From Candidatus Kuenenbacteria bacterium (GTDB taxonomy: Bacteria > Patescibacteriota > Patescibacteriia > UBA2591 > PGYQ01), in the NCBI GenBank assembly GCA_016209005.1, contig JACQWZ010000130.1, forward strand, positions 1 to 6,399: a DNA stretch of 6,399 nucleotides, written 5' to 3'. The notes under the pieces are model-generated. The model was not told the DNA's origin. It searched no databases and saw nothing but the letters and a program-made list of their open reading frames with translations. The stretch's first letter is position 1. Every line of letters begins with the position of its first letter. Both the position numbers and the translations under genes were made by a program. Shown here one piece after another: positions 6,284 through 6,399 of this stretch.

Positions 6284-6327
6284 GTTGTATTTTTTTGTTT
6301 TGTGTTTTTTGTTTTAGCTTTAATATT
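6284..6327. repeat. T-rich heptad array after the right-edge gene
   Basis: Units gttgtat, ttttttg, ttttgtg, ttttttg, ttttagc, tttaata run in one phase up to the stop codon of the partial gene at the right edge. It is low in complexity, so the period is less certain than at other sites. Confidence 0.5.
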
Positions 6328-6399
6328 TTATACAACTTCTTGAAGATAGCATTTCTCACAGTAAACAATCTCTTTTCTGTCTGGCGCGTAAGTTATCTC
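6328..6399 (-). CDS. C-terminal end of a small zinc-ribbon-like protein (partial)
   Basis: The minus strand is open from the window edge to a TAA at 6328-6330 and gives 23 residues that include APDRKEIVYCEKCYLQEVV. The CEKC pair (CxxC) close to the C-terminus, preceded by a REV/KEIVYC-like strand, resembles the second half of the small zinc-ribbon proteins common in CPR genomes. The first metal-binding pair would lie beyond the edge. The codons are ordinary and the reading frame ends cleanly before the repeat array, which supports a real gene. It lies upstream of the dsbA-like gene on the same strand, ~130 bp apart. The function is unknown and the call rests on a short piece. Confidence 0.6.
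   Translation of the reverse strand, partial: EITYAPDRKEIVYCEKCYLQEVV

Overview
The window looks like part of a small-genome, AT-rich bacterium of the Candidate Phyla Radiation (Patescibacteria) type. This is inferred from four things: large insertions inside the 23S rRNA gene, low-GC protein genes separated by repeat-rich spacers, no Shine-Dalgarno sequence before any of the three complete protein genes, and typical CPR protein content. No marker visible here fixes the phylum. The standard genetic code fits: the 712-codon gene has no internal TGA.

The left third (1-2400) is the 3' part of an rRNA operon on the + strand. The window opens inside an insertion in 23S helix 45 (1-225), which carries a MITE-like inverted-repeat element (58-173). 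From about 226 the 23S rRNA runs to about 2070. It is complete from E. coli position ~1180 onward and is interrupted once more by a ~155-nt hairpin insertion in the L1 stalk. A 5S rRNA follows at 2174-2291. Then, with no visible terminator between, comes rplT (ribosomal protein bL20, 2403-2753), closed by a clear intrinsic terminator. The layout suggests that 23S, 5S and bL20, a 23S assembly protein, are made from one transcript.

The middle holds a repeat-filled spacer (2782-3115) and a 712-residue glycoside hydrolase family 57 protein (3116-5254), with both catalytic residues recognisable and a UVR-like (UvrB/UvrC) motif in its second half. It converges on a minus-strand gene for a membrane-anchored DsbA-like thiol oxidoreductase (5551-6198). 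Between them lies a spacer with a perfect-but-one inverted repeat that could terminate both transcripts. At the right edge is the last 23 codons of another minus-strand gene, ending in a CxxC zinc-ribbon-like motif.

The most striking pattern belongs to no gene. Almost every non-coding stretch, including both 23S insertions and both sides of the 5S gene, contains degenerate tandem repeats with a period of 7 bp. The unit sequence differs at each site. At the end of the dsbA-like gene the heptads run into the coding sequence and supply its stop codon. A second notable point is a paired change (C to U and G to A) in the sarcin-ricin loop of the 23S rRNA, one of the most conserved rRNA sequences.
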